Part shown: positions 1 to 10,848 of the stretch, piece after piece
How positions within the stretch are numbered: position 1 is the stretch's first letter
How the letters are laid out: each line of letters begins with the position of its first letter
NCBI GenBank assembly: GCA_934271655.1
Contig: CAKQRW010000018.1
Span: 1 to 52,644, forward strand
DNA length: 52,644 bases
From: an uncultured Bacteroidaceae bacterium
GTDB taxonomy: Bacteria > Bacteroidota > Bacteroidia > Bacteroidales > Bacteroidaceae
Direction: 5' to 3'
Position numbers and translations under genes: made by a program
The notes under the pieces: model-generated
The model's database searches: none
Seen by the model: the letters and a program-made list of their open reading frames with translations, nothing else
What the model was told of the DNA's origin: nothing

Positions 1-78
1 AGCATTGGGCATCGACTGAACAAGCATTGGGCATCGACTGAACAAGCATTGGGCATCGACTGAACAAGCATTGGGCAC
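1..78. repeat. 22-bp tandem repeat, 3.5 copies
   Basis: Three perfect head-to-tail copies of a 22-bp unit (core GCATTGGGCATCGACTGAAC) fill 1-66, and a partial fourth runs into a hairpin at 71-111. Because the array begins at base 1, more copies may lie outside the window. No gene overlaps it. This is one of many arrays in the window with a period close to 22 bp, each with its own sequence. Confidence 0.95.
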
Positions 79-111
79 TCATTGCCCACCGTGTGGGCAA
101 TGAGTGCCCAA
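71..111. other. Perfect 19-bp inverted repeat
   Basis: Arms 71-89 and 93-111 are perfectly complementary with a 3-base loop. The left arm shares its first bases with the end of the adjacent 22-bp array. No T-run follows on either strand, so it does not look like an intrinsic terminator. It could form a cruciform or an RNA hairpin. Confidence 0.85.
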
Positions 112-143
112 ATACCGTTCACAAATTTGGGCAATACATCAAT

Positions 144-242
144 CCTCCTCATGCAATATATTCACCACCCATAACCTGGATGCCCACGGTGCACCTTTAT
201 GTCTTTCACCTCCTCATGCAATATATTCACCACCCATAACCT
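144..242. repeat. Two 34-bp direct repeats, 65 bp apart
   Basis: The segments 144-177 and 209-242 are identical (core CTCATGCAATATATTCACCA) and are offset by 65 bp. The 31 bases between them are unrelated. The rest of 1-480 contains no convincing coding sequence. Confidence 0.9.
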
Positions 243-384
243 CCCTCAATCATACTTATTTAATAACCACAAAAAAAGCAGTGACTGAGAAAACATTCAC
301 TCCATGTTCACAGTTGTTCACCGCACATTCATTTTGATTCATAAAACAAGCATGAAAAATACTGCCAAACAATCATTGGATGTA

Positions 385-476
385 ATGTCGTACGACTATG
401 CGCCCTCATGTCGTACAACTATAGGTTGTCATGTCGTACGTTCATAGCACCCCATGTCGTACGACATGACAACCTC
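385..476. repeat. 23-bp degenerate tandem repeat, 4 copies
   Basis: Four units of 23 bp each begin with ATGTCGTAC (starts near 385, 408, 431 and 454). The remainder of each unit varies. The core can extend to the palindrome GTCGTACGAC. The array is non-coding and lies beyond the valS terminator. Confidence 0.85.
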
Positions 477-573
477 ATAAAAACAGCCCTCTGACAGGGC
501 ACTGAAAGCTGATGAAGACAATGAGAAAAATAAAAAAAATTACACATACCGTACTGCATTTAGGAAAAAGACA

Positions 574-613
574 AGAAGGAGAATGCTTCCCTTACGTGAA
601 TCATTCTCCTTCT
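574..613 (-). terminator. Intrinsic terminator downstream of valS
   Basis: Arms 574-585 and 602-613 pair perfectly over 12 bp. Read on the minus strand, the hairpin is followed by a T-rich tract (TGTCTTTTTCC). It lies about 170 bp past the valS stop codon. Confidence 0.7.
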
Positions 614-782
614 GTTCATGTTCTATTCATAGTTCTGCAAGCAGATACTTTCAGATCACTTGTGTGACGTGCCATGTTTTCATGTGGGTCAAGTGCCCTG
701 TTTTTTCATACCAAGACACCTGAAGCCTACATGTGTCTTGTCTGACAACCATTGTGGTTTCCGCAAGACATCATGTATAAAA

Positions 783-3509
<2,727 letters not shown>

Positions 3510-3577
3510 AGTTTTATGTATTTTTTTAATTTTTCTGACTTCAAATATTGCTTATTATTATGTATAGCCATGCCGTC

Positions 3578-3673
3578 GCAAGCACAGCCTGGCATGACAT
3601 CACAAGCACAGCCTGGCACGACATCGCAAGCACAGCCTGGCACGACATCGCAAGCACAGCCTGGCACGATATC
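3578..3673. repeat. 24-bp tandem repeat, 4 copies
   Basis: Four near-identical 24-bp units (core GCAAGCACAGCCTGGCA, starts 3578, 3602, 3626, 3650) lie in the 255-bp gap between the FtsX-type gene and valS. Since 24 is a multiple of three, both strands are open here and give repetitive peptides, but nothing suggests translation. Confidence 0.92.
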
Positions 3674-3764
3674 ACAGAACATGTCTGCACTCGCTCTTTA
3701 TGATGACAGCACGCATTCATCTGCTGAGAAGCAGGCTCCACCGCTCATTGGCCAGATGCGCCAA

Positions 3765-5012
3765 TCACTCGAATCTGAGTGTCGAAGCAGGCTTGCCGAT
3801 GCTGATGAGATGCGAGCTGCCCCAGATCACAGCGCTGGATATGAGCATCGTGACGATGTTGACTGCCACGATGACAAGCCAGTTGAACTCAATTGGCACA
3901 GAATCTATGTAATACGTCGAGGCATCGAGTGAGACCACATGAAAGCGGTCTTGCACGAAGCATATAAGCAGTCCGGCAACATTGCCCCACAGCATTCCTT
4001 TTCCCACAAGCATGATGCTGAAATGGACAAAGATGCTGCGCACAGCCTTATTGGTGGCTCCGAGCACCTTGAGTGTTCCTATCATGTTGATGCGTTCAAG
4101 CATTATGATAAGCAGTCCGCTCACCACGGTGAAGGCGCTGACAAGTATCATGAGAACAAGTATCATGACTACATTCATGTCGAGCACATCGAGCCAGGCG
4201 AATGTGTGGGCCGCAAGTTCCTTGATGCTGAACACGCCCGTGGTGGCTCCGCTCTCATTCTTCAAGCCGCGCAGGAAGCGAAGTTGCCTTGTCGTCTGGT
4301 CGAGCAGGTCCATGTTTTTCACAGTTATCTCCAGTCCCGACGACATGGAGTCATTCCAGCCATTGAGTTTGCGCACCGTGTGTATGTCTGTGAAGACCAA
4401 GTTCTTGTCGTAGTCATCCATGTTGGTGACATAGATGCCTGCGACCTTGAAGCGCCTGGCGCGCATAGACTCATTGCCCATGAAATATGCAAAGACCTTG
4501 CTGCCCGTTGCCAGTCCGAGATCGCTTGCCACCTTTTCCGAGACAAGAATCTGGTTGGAAGCCTCTCTGTCTGAGAAGCGCGGCACAGCTCCATCGACAA
4601 GGCAGCGGCTCAAGAACGTCGTGTCGTAGTCGGGGCCTATGCCCTTGAAGGTGAGACCGCAGAAGTCCTCATCTGTCTTGAGCACGCCAAGCCGTGTGGC
4701 CACCTGCTGCACACGGCCGACATTAGGAATCTGCTTTATCTTCTTTATGACAGTTTTGTCTGTGGTGATTGGCAGAATCTCAAATTTCTGATTCTGCGTG
4801 AGGCTGACAGCCTGCACGTTGCCTCCGAAGGCCATTACCTTCGACGTTATCTCCCTCTTGAATCCCTGCACCACAGCCAGGCTCACTATCATCACAGCCA
4901 GTCCTATGGCCACTCCTGCCATAGCTATACGAACAGCGGGACGGGAAAAGCGTTCCCCGTCCCCCGTCTTGTCGGAATAGAGCCGTCGTGCTATGAATCG
5001 TTCGAATGACAT
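3765..5012 (-). CDS. FtsX/LolE-type ABC transporter permease
   Basis: A 415-residue inner-membrane protein of the MacB/FtsX superfamily, similar in layout to the LolC/LolE subunits that release lipoproteins from the inner membrane. It has a short cytoplasmic N-terminus, one membrane segment at about residues 28-52 (ending AVVQGFKREI, typical of the family), a periplasmic domain of about 215 residues, and three further membrane segments between about 270 and 400. No ATPase partner gene is next to it, as is common in Bacteroidetes, where the LolD-like ATPase lies elsewhere. It sits 76 bp downstream of the aminotransferase gene and may share its transcript. The substrate is not shown by the sequence; a lipoprotein-release role is inferred from the family. 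Confidence 0.88.
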   Translation of the reverse strand: MSFERFIARRLYSDKTGDGERFSRPAVRIAMAGVAIGLAVMIVSLAVVQGFKREITSKVMAFGGNVQAVSLTQNQKFEILPITTDKTVIKKIKQIPNVGRVQQVATRLGVLKTDEDFCGLTFKGIGPDYDTTFLSRCLVDGAVPRFSDREASNQILVSEKVASDLGLATGSKVFAYFMGNESMRARRFKVAGIYVTNMDDYDKNLVFTDIHTVRKLNGWNDSMSSGLEITVKNMDLLDQTTRQLRFLRGLKNESGATTGVFSIKELAAHTFAWLDVLDMNVVMILVLMILVSAFTVVSGLLIIMLERINMIGTLKVLGATNKAVRSIFVHFSIMLVGKGMLWGNVAGLLICFVQDRFHVVSLDASTYYIDSVPIEFNWLVIVAVNIVTMLISSAVIWGSSHLISIGKPASTLRFE

Positions 5013-5026
5013 TTCTTTTCAATGAT

Positions 5027-5074
5027 AATATGTCTGCAAGGACATGACAATACGTCTGTCCGTAAGGACATGCA
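5027..5074. repeat. 22-bp imperfect direct repeat
   Basis: Two imperfect copies starting AATATGTCTG (5027) and AATACGTCTG (5049), both ending in AAGGACATG, occupy the 76-bp gap between the aminotransferase and permease genes. The offset is 22 bp, with a short insertion in the second copy. Confidence 0.65.
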
Positions 5075-5088
5075 TGCGCGCTTTGCGC

Positions 5089-6294
5089 TTACATGCTTTC
5101 CACCCTGCCAGGATAAGCCTCAAGCGCTTTCCTGAGCACAAAGAGGGCGCGGACAAGATCTTCCTTCTTCAGCACATACGCGATGCGCACCTCGTTGCGG
5201 CCGGAGCCTGGTGTGGTATAGAAGCCTGAGGCCGGAGCCATCATGACAGTCTCGCCCTCATACTGGAAGTCGGAAAGGCACCACGCACAGAACTTCTCGC
5301 AGTCGTCTACCGGCAACTTGGCCACTGTATAGAAGGCACCCATAGGTATAGGAGAATACACGCCAGGTATGCGGTTGAGTCCGTCAATGAGGCATTTTCT
5401 TCTCTCCACATACTCATCATATATGTCGCGTGAATATTCCTCTGGCGCATCAAGACTGGCCTCTGCAGCTATCTGTCCGATGAGCGGTGGAGAGAGTCGC
5501 GCCTGGCAGAACTTCATCACGGCCTTGCGTATCTCCTCGTTCTTTGTTATCAAGGCTCCAATGCGTATGCCGCATTCGCTGTAGCGCTTGGACACAGAGT
5601 CGATGAGCACCACATTGTCCTCGATGCCTTCGAGATGGCATGCAGAGATGTATGGAGAGCCTGTATAGATAAACTCGCGGTACACCTCGTCAGAGAAGAG
5701 GTAGAGGTCGTACTTCTTGACCAAATCGCGAATCTGGTTCATCTCGCGGCGTGTGTACAGGTAGCCTGTAGGGTTGTTAGGGTTGCAGATGAGGATGGCG
5801 CGAGTGTGCTCATTGATGAGTTCCTCAAACTTTTCCACCTTTGGCAGCGCAAAACCCTCGTCGATGGTAGTGGCGATGGTGCGTATGACCGCTCCTGCCG
5901 AGATGGCAAACGCCATATAGTTGGCATAGGCTGGCTCTGGCACAATGATCTCATCGCCTGGATTGAGGCACGCGAGGAAAGAGAACAGCACAGCCTCGCT
6001 GCCGCCGCTGGTGATGATGATGTCGTCGGCTGTGAGGTTGATATCGTATTTTGCGTAGTAGCCCACAAGTTTCTCGCGATAGCTACGGTAGCCCTGCGAG
6101 GGGCTGTACTCCAATATTTTTCTGTCAATATTCTTGATTGCATCAAGAGCCACCTGCGGAGTCGGGAGGTCTGGCTGACCAATGTTCAGATGGTAAACTT
6201 TGACGCCACGCTTCTTGGCGTCCTCAGCGAGAGGTGCAAGCTTGCGTATTGGCGAACTTGGCATCTCAGTTCCTCTTATTGATATTTTCGGCAT
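5089..6294 (-). CDS. PLP-dependent aminotransferase, class I/II
   Basis: A 401-residue fold-type I aminotransferase of the aspartate/aromatic group. Visible hallmarks are the NIGQPDLPTP substrate-loop segment (residues 37-46), GGSEA near 97-101, the NPNNPTG motif at 171-177, Asp202 in SDEVYREF (pairs with the PLP ring nitrogen), the PLP-binding lysine K236 in SVSKRYSECG, and a C-terminal Arg in the GRNEVRIAY segment that should bind the substrate carboxylate. The donor and acceptor cannot be named from sequence; aspartate or branched/aromatic substrates are all possible. It is the first gene of a leftward group followed by the FtsX-type permease. A perfect TAACTTTG element at 6498-6505 on the minus strand could drive it with a leader of about 195 nt. 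Confidence 0.92.
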   Translation of the reverse strand: MPKISIRGTEMPSSPIRKLAPLAEDAKKRGVKVYHLNIGQPDLPTPQVALDAIKNIDRKILEYSPSQGYRSYREKLVGYYAKYDINLTADDIIITSGGSEAVLFSFLACLNPGDEIIVPEPAYANYMAFAISAGAVIRTIATTIDEGFALPKVEKFEELINEHTRAILICNPNNPTGYLYTRREMNQIRDLVKKYDLYLFSDEVYREFIYTGSPYISACHLEGIEDNVVLIDSVSKRYSECGIRIGALITKNEEIRKAVMKFCQARLSPPLIGQIAAEASLDAPEEYSRDIYDEYVERRKCLIDGLNRIPGVYSPIPMGAFYTVAKLPVDDCEKFCAWCLSDFQYEGETVMMAPASGFYTTPGSGRNEVRIAYVLKKEDLVRALFVLRKALEAYPGRVESM

Positions 6295-6318
6295 ATCGAA
6301 TCAGATAATGTTTTTTCC

Positions 6319-6360
6319 CTTGTATAAACTTGTATAAAAATGTTGTTTCTCTTGTATAAA
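6319..6360. repeat. Three short CTTGTATAAA repeats
   Basis: The 10-mer CTTGTATAAA occurs at 6319, 6329 and 6351 (offsets 10 and 22) just upstream of the aminotransferase start, inside its presumed leader. This may be a binding site or simple local duplication. Confidence 0.5.
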
Positions 6361-6497
6361 AAAATAGTGTAAGTTTTCTTTTTTGAAATACAGAGCGCCA
6401 CACACTTTGACTTCATCAGAGGCATTCCTCAGGTTGAGACCTGCTCTTGCCGCAATGTTTCTTCAGAATTATCACAGCGTTTGGCGTGAACTTCATG

Positions 6498-6505
6498 CAA
6501 AGTTA
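6498..6505 (-). promoter_or_regulatory. Candidate -7 element for the aminotransferase gene
   Basis: On the minus strand this reads TAACTTTG, a perfect match to the Bacteroidetes TAnnTTTG -7 box. The -33 position about 19-20 bp upstream is only a partial match (TGTG). It would give a leader of roughly 195 nt for the gene starting at 6294. Confidence 0.45.
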
Positions 6506-6548
6506 GCAAATAATTATGGCAATTCACACCTATATCAAAAACTTTTTA

Positions 6549-6556
6549 TAATTTTG
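6549..6556 (+). promoter_or_regulatory. Candidate -7 element for the amidase gene
   Basis: TAATTTTG matches TAnnTTTG and ends 16 bp before the ATG at 6573. That would give a very short leader. No clear TTTG is seen at -33, so support is moderate. Confidence 0.4.
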
Positions 6557-6572
6557 CCACAAATTTAAGAGC

Positions 6573-7448
6573 ATGAAAGTAGGAATAATACAACTGAGAT
6601 GTGTAAAAGACACATCCAAGAACATCAGGCACATTTCTGAAAGCATCAGAAAAGCGGCTGGCGAAGGCGCAGAACTTATTGTATTGCAGGAGCTGCACAA
6701 CTCACTTTACTTTTGCCAGACAGAAGACACAGCTATGTTTGACCTGGCGGAGCCGATACCCGGTCCGTCCACCAAGGCTTACGGCCAACTGGCCAAGGAA
6801 CTGTCTGTGGTGATTGTCACATCCCTCTTTGAGAGGCGTGCCGCTGGCCTGTACCACAACACGGCCGTGGTCTTTGAGAAAGACGGCAGCATAGCTGGCA
6901 AATACAGGAAGATGCACATACCTGACGATCCCGCCTATTACGAGAAATTCTACTTCACGCCAGGCGACATCGGCTTCCACCCCATAGACACGAGTGTGGG
7001 CAGACTGGGAGTGCAGGTATGCTGGGACCAATGGTATCCAGAAGGAGCGCGCCTCATGGCTCTGCAAGGAGCGGAACTGCTCATCTACCCCACCGCCATC
7101 GGGTATGAGTCATCCGACACGCCAGAGGAGCAGGAGCGCCAGCGCGAGGCATGGACCACTGTGCAGAGAGGGCACGCTGTAGCCAACGGGCTGCCAGTCA
7201 TCGCTGTCAACCGCACGGGCCATGAGCCCGACCCGTCGGGACAGACCAACGGCATCTCGTTCTGGGGCAGCAGTTTTGTTGCAGGCCCGCAAGGTGAGAT
7301 AATCTATCGGGCACCTAAAGATGAGGAGGCCATAAAGGTTGTGGACATCGACATGGAGCGCAGTGAGAATGTGCGCCGGTGGTGGCCATTCCTGCGCGAC
7401 AGGAGAATAGACGAGTTTGGCGAACTCACCAAAAGGTATATCGACTAA
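6573..7448 (+). CDS. aguB: N-carbamoylputrescine amidase-like carbon-nitrogen hydrolase
   Basis: Cytoplasmic nitrilase-superfamily enzyme of 291 residues, the normal length for AguB, which turns N-carbamoylputrescine into putrescine, CO2 and ammonia. The catalytic triad is visible: Glu40 (LQELHNSLYF), Lys113 (KYRKMHIPDD) and nucleophile Cys150 (VQVCWDQWYPEG). The segment NGLPVIAVNRTG and the C-terminal RRWWPFLRDRR are typical of the AguB branch, which separates it from nitrilases and beta-ureidopropionases. In many Bacteroidetes the agmatine deiminase gene aguA is adjacent; here no such gene follows, only a 500-bp non-coding stretch. The pathway assignment therefore rests on this protein alone. 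ATG 6573 is chosen because the protein begins directly with the superfamily's first beta strand (MKVGIIQL). Confidence 0.9.
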   Translation: MKVGIIQLRCVKDTSKNIRHISESIRKAAGEGAELIVLQELHNSLYFCQTEDTAMFDLAEPIPGPSTKAYGQLAKELSVVIVTSLFERRAAGLYHNTAVVFEKDGSIAGKYRKMHIPDDPAYYEKFYFTPGDIGFHPIDTSVGRLGVQVCWDQWYPEGARLMALQGAELLIYPTAIGYESSDTPEEQERQREAWTTVQRGHAVANGLPVIAVNRTGHEPDPSGQTNGISFWGSSFVAGPQGEIIYRAPKDEEAIKVVDIDMERSENVRRWWPFLRDRRIDEFGELTKRYID

Positions 7449-7551
7449 GGACACACTAGCACGCACCATGCACATACAGGGCTGAGACTCTCCTACAAGA
7501 CAAGGAGGCTCCTTATGACACATGCCGCTTGATACCTAATACGGCATCTTG

Positions 7552-7672
7552 AATGCATACGCATCATAATAGAGGCGTGGAAGCATGTGCATCATAACAG
7601 AGGCGTGCACGACTCCTTGACGTACTCGTTCAGCTTTGGCGTGGAAGCATGTGCATCATAACAGAGGCGTGA
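7552..7672. repeat. 28-bp repeats; a 34-bp copy recurs after 64 bp
   Basis: The segment ending GCATCATAACAGAGGCGTG occurs three times (starting near 7552, 7580 and 7644). The first two copies are adjacent at a 28-bp period. A 34-bp block at 7574 recurs at 7638, an offset of 64 bp. It lies downstream of the amidase gene, in a non-coding stretch. Confidence 0.85.
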
Positions 7673-7688
7673 AAGCATACGTATCTAC

Positions 7689-7733
7689 AAAAGAGCAGGG
7701 AAAGAAGCATGACACTTCCTTCCCTGCTCTTTT
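7689..7733. terminator. Strong bidirectional intrinsic terminator
   Basis: Arms 7689-7702 (AAAAGAGCAGGGAA) and 7720-7733 (TTCCCTGCTCTTTT) pair perfectly over 14 bp, and pairing can continue inward with one mismatch. The A and T ends give a U-tract in both directions, suiting the convergent amidase and GHL10 genes. Confidence 0.85.
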
Positions 7734-7845
7734 CCGTTTACCCGGACACTCACACTCAGAGTTATGTTTCAAGTTTGCGGATAGTATATATTGACCGGTG
7801 TTCCTTACATGGCACTCAAATGATAACGCACATTAGTTGCCTGCA

Positions 7846-7884
7846 GCAATTGGCGCAGGCAGGGCTTTCAGCCCTGACAATTGC
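7846..7884. other. Nested inverted repeat downstream of the GHL10 gene
   Basis: An inner hairpin CAGGGC/GCCCTG (7860-7865 and 7871-7876) is enclosed by GCAATTG (7846-7852) and CAATTGC (7878-7884). There is no T-tract. It lies about 60 bp past the GHL10 stop and may stabilise that 3' end. The rest of 7449-7944 shows no gene. Confidence 0.55.
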
Positions 7885-7944
7885 CACGCTATGCGCTCAT
7901 AGGCAGCCTTGACATCCAAATCAGACATGCGCATCCGCAAGCCG

Positions 7945-9456
7945 TCATTTTTTCATCTTCACCTTCACTTTCACAGCTTTCGACTCATTATGCAGCCTGT
8001 CAAGAGCTGTGACACAATACATAGCATACTTGGTATAATCTGGCAACACAAAATAATCATCGCCTGTAACCGCGAGGATATTCCTTGAAGAGTCAAGCTT
8101 GACCTTTTCGCCTTTCTTGAAGCCATACACCACATACTGTCTCGGCCTATCCATTTCCTTCTTATACTTAGGAGCCTCCCACACAAGCCTTCGGTTTTCC
8201 ACCACCTCCAGTTTCTTGGGCTTGCCAGGCGCCTTGCTGTCAATGAATGGCATAAGCGGCTGGAGCGCAGGAGTGGAATGGTAGACCTGCTTCAAGACCG
8301 TGCGGTAGTTTCCCGGATTGTTCACAACAGCAGCCGCATACCATTGGCACGAGCCCTTCACATTTTTCAGAGACCTCTGCAGCCTATACTTCGCCAACAT
8401 TTGGTGCGACTCAGGATTGGCAGGATCCACGCCCTTGACTGTGCGCTCCACATCCTGTCCTATGTACAGCGGACGTTCTCCGCAATAGTCGTTCCACCAG
8501 TTCAGGAGCACAGCATAGTCTGCCGCCTTAGTGCCCAAGTTCCAGTAGACCTGCGGAATGATGTAGTCCACCCATCCTTTCTTTACCCACGTCACTATGT
8601 CGGCATACAGGTCGTCATAATTCTGCGTGCCGCTCGTGGCGCTGCCCTTCTCGCTGTTGCGTCCGTCAGGCGAGTTGCGGTAAATGCCAAACGGGGAGAC
8701 GCCAAACTTGCACCAGGGCTTCACGGAGCGGACCAGCATGTGCAGGTCATATATGAGCTTGTTCACATTGTCACGCCGCCAGTCCTCAATAGAGCTGAAG
8801 CCACGCTTGTCCCTTTCGTAGTCGAGAGCATCAGGAATGCTGACTCCAGGCACGGGATAAGGATAGAAATAGTCGTCTATATGTATTCCATCCACGTCAT
8901 AGCGGTTCAGGATATCCTCAACCACCATACATGTGTATGTGCGGTTCTCAGGCAACGAAGGATTGAAGATGTACAGGCCATCATATTCGAAGACACGCTC
9001 TGGATGGCGCACAGCCGCATGATTTGGAGCCAGTTCTCTTGTGAACTTGGTCTTTGCCCTGTAAGGGTTGATCCAGGCATGGCACTCCATCTCCCTCTTG
9101 TGGCATTGCTCCACCATCCATGCCAACGGATCCCATCCATCGGCTGGAGCCACTCCCTGAGTGCCAGTCAGATACCGTGACCATGGCTCGTAAGATGACT
9201 TGTAAAGCGCGTCGCCCTCGGCCCTGACCTGAAAAAGTATGGCGTTGATGCCACACTCCTGCAAACTGTCGAGCTGGGAGGAAAGCATCGACCTTATCTG
9301 CGCAGGCGACTTGCCTATATACTGTCCGTTGACACATTGTATCCACGCTCCGCGAAACTCCCTCTTGGGGTTCTCCGAAGCCTCGGCTTTTCCCGAAGCC
9401 AATGCAGCCCATGCGACAATGGCCCAAACCACCGCCATGATGATTTTTTTCTTCAT
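7945..9456 (-). CDS. Secreted glycosyl-hydrolase-like protein, GHL10/DUF187 family
   Basis: A 503-residue exported protein with a signal peptide (residues 1-27, basic start then hydrophobic core, cleavage near ASGKAEA). Residues ~33-370 match the GHL10 (DUF187, YddW/YngK-like) barrel: FRGAWIQCVNG at the start, AWINPYR, VDGIHIDDYFYPYP with candidate acidic residues, and the late WWNDYCGERPLYIGQD segment. From about residue 410 a Pro/Lys-rich segment leads into what looks like a fibronectin type III-like domain. The family is thought to act on glycans, and some members on peptidoglycan-derived saccharides; the substrate here is unknown. It follows the phospholipase D-like gene by 45 bp on the same strand, so the two are probably co-transcribed with ung. 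Confidence 0.85.
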   Translation of the reverse strand: MKKKIIMAVVWAIVAWAALASGKAEASENPKREFRGAWIQCVNGQYIGKSPAQIRSMLSSQLDSLQECGINAILFQVRAEGDALYKSSYEPWSRYLTGTQGVAPADGWDPLAWMVEQCHKREMECHAWINPYRAKTKFTRELAPNHAAVRHPERVFEYDGLYIFNPSLPENRTYTCMVVEDILNRYDVDGIHIDDYFYPYPVPGVSIPDALDYERDKRGFSSIEDWRRDNVNKLIYDLHMLVRSVKPWCKFGVSPFGIYRNSPDGRNSEKGSATSGTQNYDDLYADIVTWVKKGWVDYIIPQVYWNLGTKAADYAVLLNWWNDYCGERPLYIGQDVERTVKGVDPANPESHQMLAKYRLQRSLKNVKGSCQWYAAAVVNNPGNYRTVLKQVYHSTPALQPLMPFIDSKAPGKPKKLEVVENRRLVWEAPKYKKEMDRPRQYVVYGFKKGEKVKLDSSRNILAVTGDDYFVLPDYTKYAMYCVTALDRLHNESKAVKVKVKMKK

Positions 9457-9501
9457 AAATGATAGTGTTTAAAGATTGTATTCATTTCAGACATTCTGCA
9501 C

Positions 9502-10848
9502 CTACAGCACGGGGGTGAGCAGATTGCCAAACCATCCCTGGAATTTCTTTCCCGTAGTTCTGGTGCTCCAATATCCCTTTTCCATTCTTGTGGACGACTT
9601 CAGTTGCTCGTTGAAGAGCCTTACCAACTCCGCTGTCTTCCCCCTGTCAAATATCACGGTGTTCACCTCGTAGTCGCAACGCAGCGAGCGCGAATCCATA
9701 TTGCTGGAGCCTACTGTGCAATAAAGGTCATCCACCATCATTATCTTGGTGTGATGGAAGCCTCCATGATACAGATAGACCTTAGCTCCGCGCTTCGCAA
9801 GATTGTTGCCCACATAGTGGGAAGCCTCTGGAGTGAGCGGTATGTCACTCTTGGCCGACAACAGTATCTGCACGTCCACTCCACGGTCTATCGCTTTTTT
9901 CAGAGCCTTGCGCACCTTGTGGGTAGGCACGAAATAAGGGTTTATTATCATCACCCTGTGCTGAGCCGTGTTGAGCATCTCGGCAAACAGGTCTCTTATT
10001 GCAGAAGGGGTCTTGTTGGCATGGCGATCCACCACAGCCAGTCTCACGCCAGCATCAGTATGGCCCGATTGTTCTGGGCGGCTGCCATTGGCGGCAACAG
10101 CAGCGGCATCAGGGTTCTCACCTGTGCCATGTGCGCCTGCCGATTCTGCGCGGTTTGGGAAATACTTGCCGCCGACGAGCATCTCTCCCGTGGCTTCCCA
10201 CCACATGCGGCAGAATATATTGTGGAGATCGTCTACCACAGGCCCCTCAAGGTGCATGTGCATGTCATGCCAGTCGCCAATGCCAGGAATGCCTTCTATG
10301 TAATAATCTGCCACGTTCATGCCACCGGTATAAGCCACACGCCCATCTATCACCACTATCTTCCTGTGGTCGCGAGGTATGATATGATTCACCCAAGGAA
10401 AGCGCAATGGGTCAAACTTCACCAGCTTGATGCCGAGTCCGCATATCGAGTCATGCATGTGCCTGTCTATCGGCTTGTTGTTGGAAGCATTACCAAAGGC
10501 GTCATACAGCGCTCTCACCTCCACGCCCTCCGAAGCCTTTTCGGCCAGCAGGTGAAAGAGGAGTCCTGCTATCGAATCGTTTCTGAAATTGAAATATTCC
10601 AGATGTATGAACGACTTGGCATTCTTCACCTCTTCAAACAAGTCTACAAACTTGTCATGTCCTGTGGTGAGGAAGTGTACTGAATTACCATCTGTAGTGC
10701 GCACTCCGCTCTCACGCAGAAAGCGAGCCACAAGCGAGTCGGAACGCACGCCGCCATCTGACGAGGACTGTGCGCAGACGTTCCAGGCGAACAGCCACAC
10801 CATGCAAGCCAGCGCCACTATCTTTCTCTTTGTCATTATATTTACCAT
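9502..10848 (-). CDS. Exported phospholipase D-like / cardiolipin synthase-like protein
   Basis: A 448-residue protein with two HKD motifs: H161-x-K163-x4-D168 (HRKIVVIDG) and H366-x-K368-x4-D373 (HTKIMMVDD). Both are followed by the usual GG/GS-N residues (TGGMN, VGSSNMDS). This is the layout of cardiolipin synthases and related phosphatidyltransferases. It lacks the two N-terminal membrane helices of classical ClsA and instead has a signal peptide (about residues 5-26, ending NVCAQ), so it probably works in the periplasm or on the outer membrane. A low-complexity insert at about 235-280 separates the halves. The ATG at 10848 overlaps the ung stop codon (ATGGTAA), suggesting translational coupling; a second ATG at 10836 is equally possible. 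The substrate is not shown by the sequence. Confidence 0.87.
   Translation of the reverse strand: MVNIMTKRKIVALACMVWLFAWNVCAQSSSDGGVRSDSLVARFLRESGVRTTDGNSVHFLTTGHDKFVDLFEEVKNAKSFIHLEYFNFRNDSIAGLLFHLLAEKASEGVEVRALYDAFGNASNNKPIDRHMHDSICGLGIKLVKFDPLRFPWVNHIIPRDHRKIVVIDGRVAYTGGMNVADYYIEGIPGIGDWHDMHMHLEGPVVDDLHNIFCRMWWEATGEMLVGGKYFPNRAESAGAHGTGENPDAAAVAANGSRPEQSGHTDAGVRLAVVDRHANKTPSAIRDLFAEMLNTAQHRVMIINPYFVPTHKVRKALKKAIDRGVDVQILLSAKSDIPLTPEASHYVGNNLAKRGAKVYLYHGGFHHTKIMMVDDLYCTVGSSNMDSRSLRCDYEVNTVIFDRGKTAELVRLFNEQLKSSTRMEKGYWSTRTTGKKFQGWFGNLLTPVL

Noticed and set aside
144..242. CRISPR-like pattern: 34-36 bp direct repeats with about 30-bp gaps (also at 28116-28216)
   Set aside because: Only two copies per locus, no shared repeat sequence between loci, no cas genes, and the period fits the wider 22-bp-multiple pattern.
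104..337. 77-codon + strand frame near the window start
   Set aside because: It begins in a hairpin, spans two 34-bp direct repeats and has no recognisable features.
3516..3932. + strand frame with QAQPGTTS repeats upstream of valS
   Set aside because: It is produced by the 24-bp array and then runs antisense into the permease gene; no promoter or protein-like composition.
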